Shown here piece after piece: positions 63,570 to 64,000 of a stretch of DNA of 64,000 nucleotides (its first letter is position 1; every line of letters starts with the position of its first letter). Below the pieces are notes generated by a model. That model saw only the letters and a program-made list of their open reading frames with translations. It did not search any database and was not told the DNA's origin. Source of the stretch: Pelomicrobium methylotrophicum (GTDB taxonomy: Bacteria > Pseudomonadota > Gammaproteobacteria > Burkholderiales > UBA6910); assembly GCF_008014345.1 (NCBI RefSeq), contig NZ_VPFL01000008.1, forward strand, positions 58,613-122,612, written 5' to 3'. A program made the position numbers and the translations under genes.

Positions 63570-64000
63570 CTATTTGATGCACACCGCCCGCACCGAGCGC
63601 ATGTCGGTCACGCCCTGGAGGACCTTTTCGATCCCGTCCTGCTTGAGCGTGCGCATTCCCTCGTCCAGGGCTGTTACGAGCATGTCCGCCACGCGGGCGC
63701 GGTTCTGGATGTGGCGCTTGATGGCTTCCGTTCCCACGAGCAGCTCATGCAGCCCCACGCGCCCACGGTAGCCGGTGCCTCCGCAATCGTCGCAACCCAC
63801 CGGCTCATACAAGGTGATGTCCCCTTTCTCGTCGCCGTAGTTTTTCTTCCATTCGGCGTAAAGGTTCTTCATCGCCGCCGCCGGGTCCCGCCTGAACCAT
63901 TCCACGTTCTTGAGCTCTTCCGTGTACTCGGCCAGCAGCCGCTTGATGTCTTCCTGGGTCGCGACCCTGGGACGCTTGCACTGGGGGCATAGGCGCTTGG
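63570..64000 (-). CDS. PilB/GspE-type assembly ATPase, 3' part
   Basis: The last ~143 residues of a type II/IV secretion-type hexameric ATPase, cut by the window edge at its 5' end. Visible are the tetracysteine zinc motif (a CPQC at the very start of the visible part and CDDCGGTGYRGRVGLHELL later), then the conserved ALDEGMRTLKQDGIEKVLQGVTDMRSVRAV C-terminus. The insert between the two CxxC pairs is long, which is seen in some GspE/PulE-like proteins near pilin genes. Lies upstream of pilA in the same direction. Confidence 0.88.
   Translation of the reverse strand, partial: KRLCPQCKRPRVATQEDIKRLLAEYTEELKNVEWFRRDPAAAMKNLYAEWKKNYGDEKGDITLYEPVGCDDCGGTGYRGRVGLHELLVGTEAIKRHIQNRARVADMLVTALDEGMRTLKQDGIEKVLQGVTDMRSVRAVCIK

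Overview
The window is GC-rich, densely coded DNA from a chemolithotrophic sulfur-oxidising proteobacterium, most likely a betaproteobacterium. This is inferred from the obgE-proB start, the sigma factor/DUF3619/DUF3106/RDD quartet, the holC-valS and lptFG-pepA neighbourhoods and the type IV pilin. No rRNA, tRNA or CRISPR array was recognised by eye.

Layout. 0-27 kb is mostly housekeeping: obgE, proB; a leftward rubrerythrin/Fe-S oxidoreductase/DUF3501 operon; rppH, proS, a lytic transglycosylase, DUF2062, yihY, wrbA, leuA, pssA, psd, ilvC-ilvN-ilvB, a small sigma factor group, lptG/lptF, pepA, holC and valS. From 27.1 to 49.2 kb nearly everything runs leftward and forms a sulfur-oxidation island. 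Read in the direction of transcription it holds soeABC (cytoplasmic sulfite oxidation), rhd-tusA-dsrE2 (sulfur relay), shdrC1-B1-A-hyp-C2-B2 (sulfur-oxidising heterodisulfide reductase-like complex), two lipoate-binding proteins flanking a DsrE protein, and a dedicated lipoate assembly set (two radical SAM proteins, an sLpl-type ligase, a LipT-type flavoprotein). It ends with a less understood tail: a FadL-like porin, an SCP2-like secreted protein, an unknown protein, a second lipoate-ligase homologue and a receiver-like protein. 49.3-56 kb has an orphan small gene, a Ser/Thr kinase with a cyclic-nucleotide-binding domain, moaC, a bepA-like protease and soxY-soxZ-soxB. 56-64 kb holds a split MacAB-type exporter, a flippase, one intact and one decayed IS256-family element, pilA with a sigma-54 promoter, and the 3' end of a pilB-like ATPase gene.

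How it works together (family knowledge plus inference). Periplasmic SoxYZ/SoxB would begin thiosulfate oxidation. No soxAX or soxCD lies in the window, so sulfane sulfur probably enters the cytoplasm and passes through Rhd, TusA and DsrE2 to sHdr/LbpA, giving sulfite that SoeABC oxidises. MoaC serves the molybdenum cofactor.

Two signals stand out beyond the genes. (1) A palindrome ATTAG-N6-CTAAT lies just upstream of four transcription units of the sulfur region (shdr, rhd-tusA-dsrE2, the orphan gene and soxYZB), overlapping or abutting a plausible sigma-70 promoter each time; a 7-base-spacer version precedes rubrerythrin. This looks like one operator defining a sulfur regulon. (2) Several spacers inside leftward operons, and the pepA-holC spacer, hold degenerate tandem heptamers with a strict 7-base period and different core sequences, some arranged as inverted arms.
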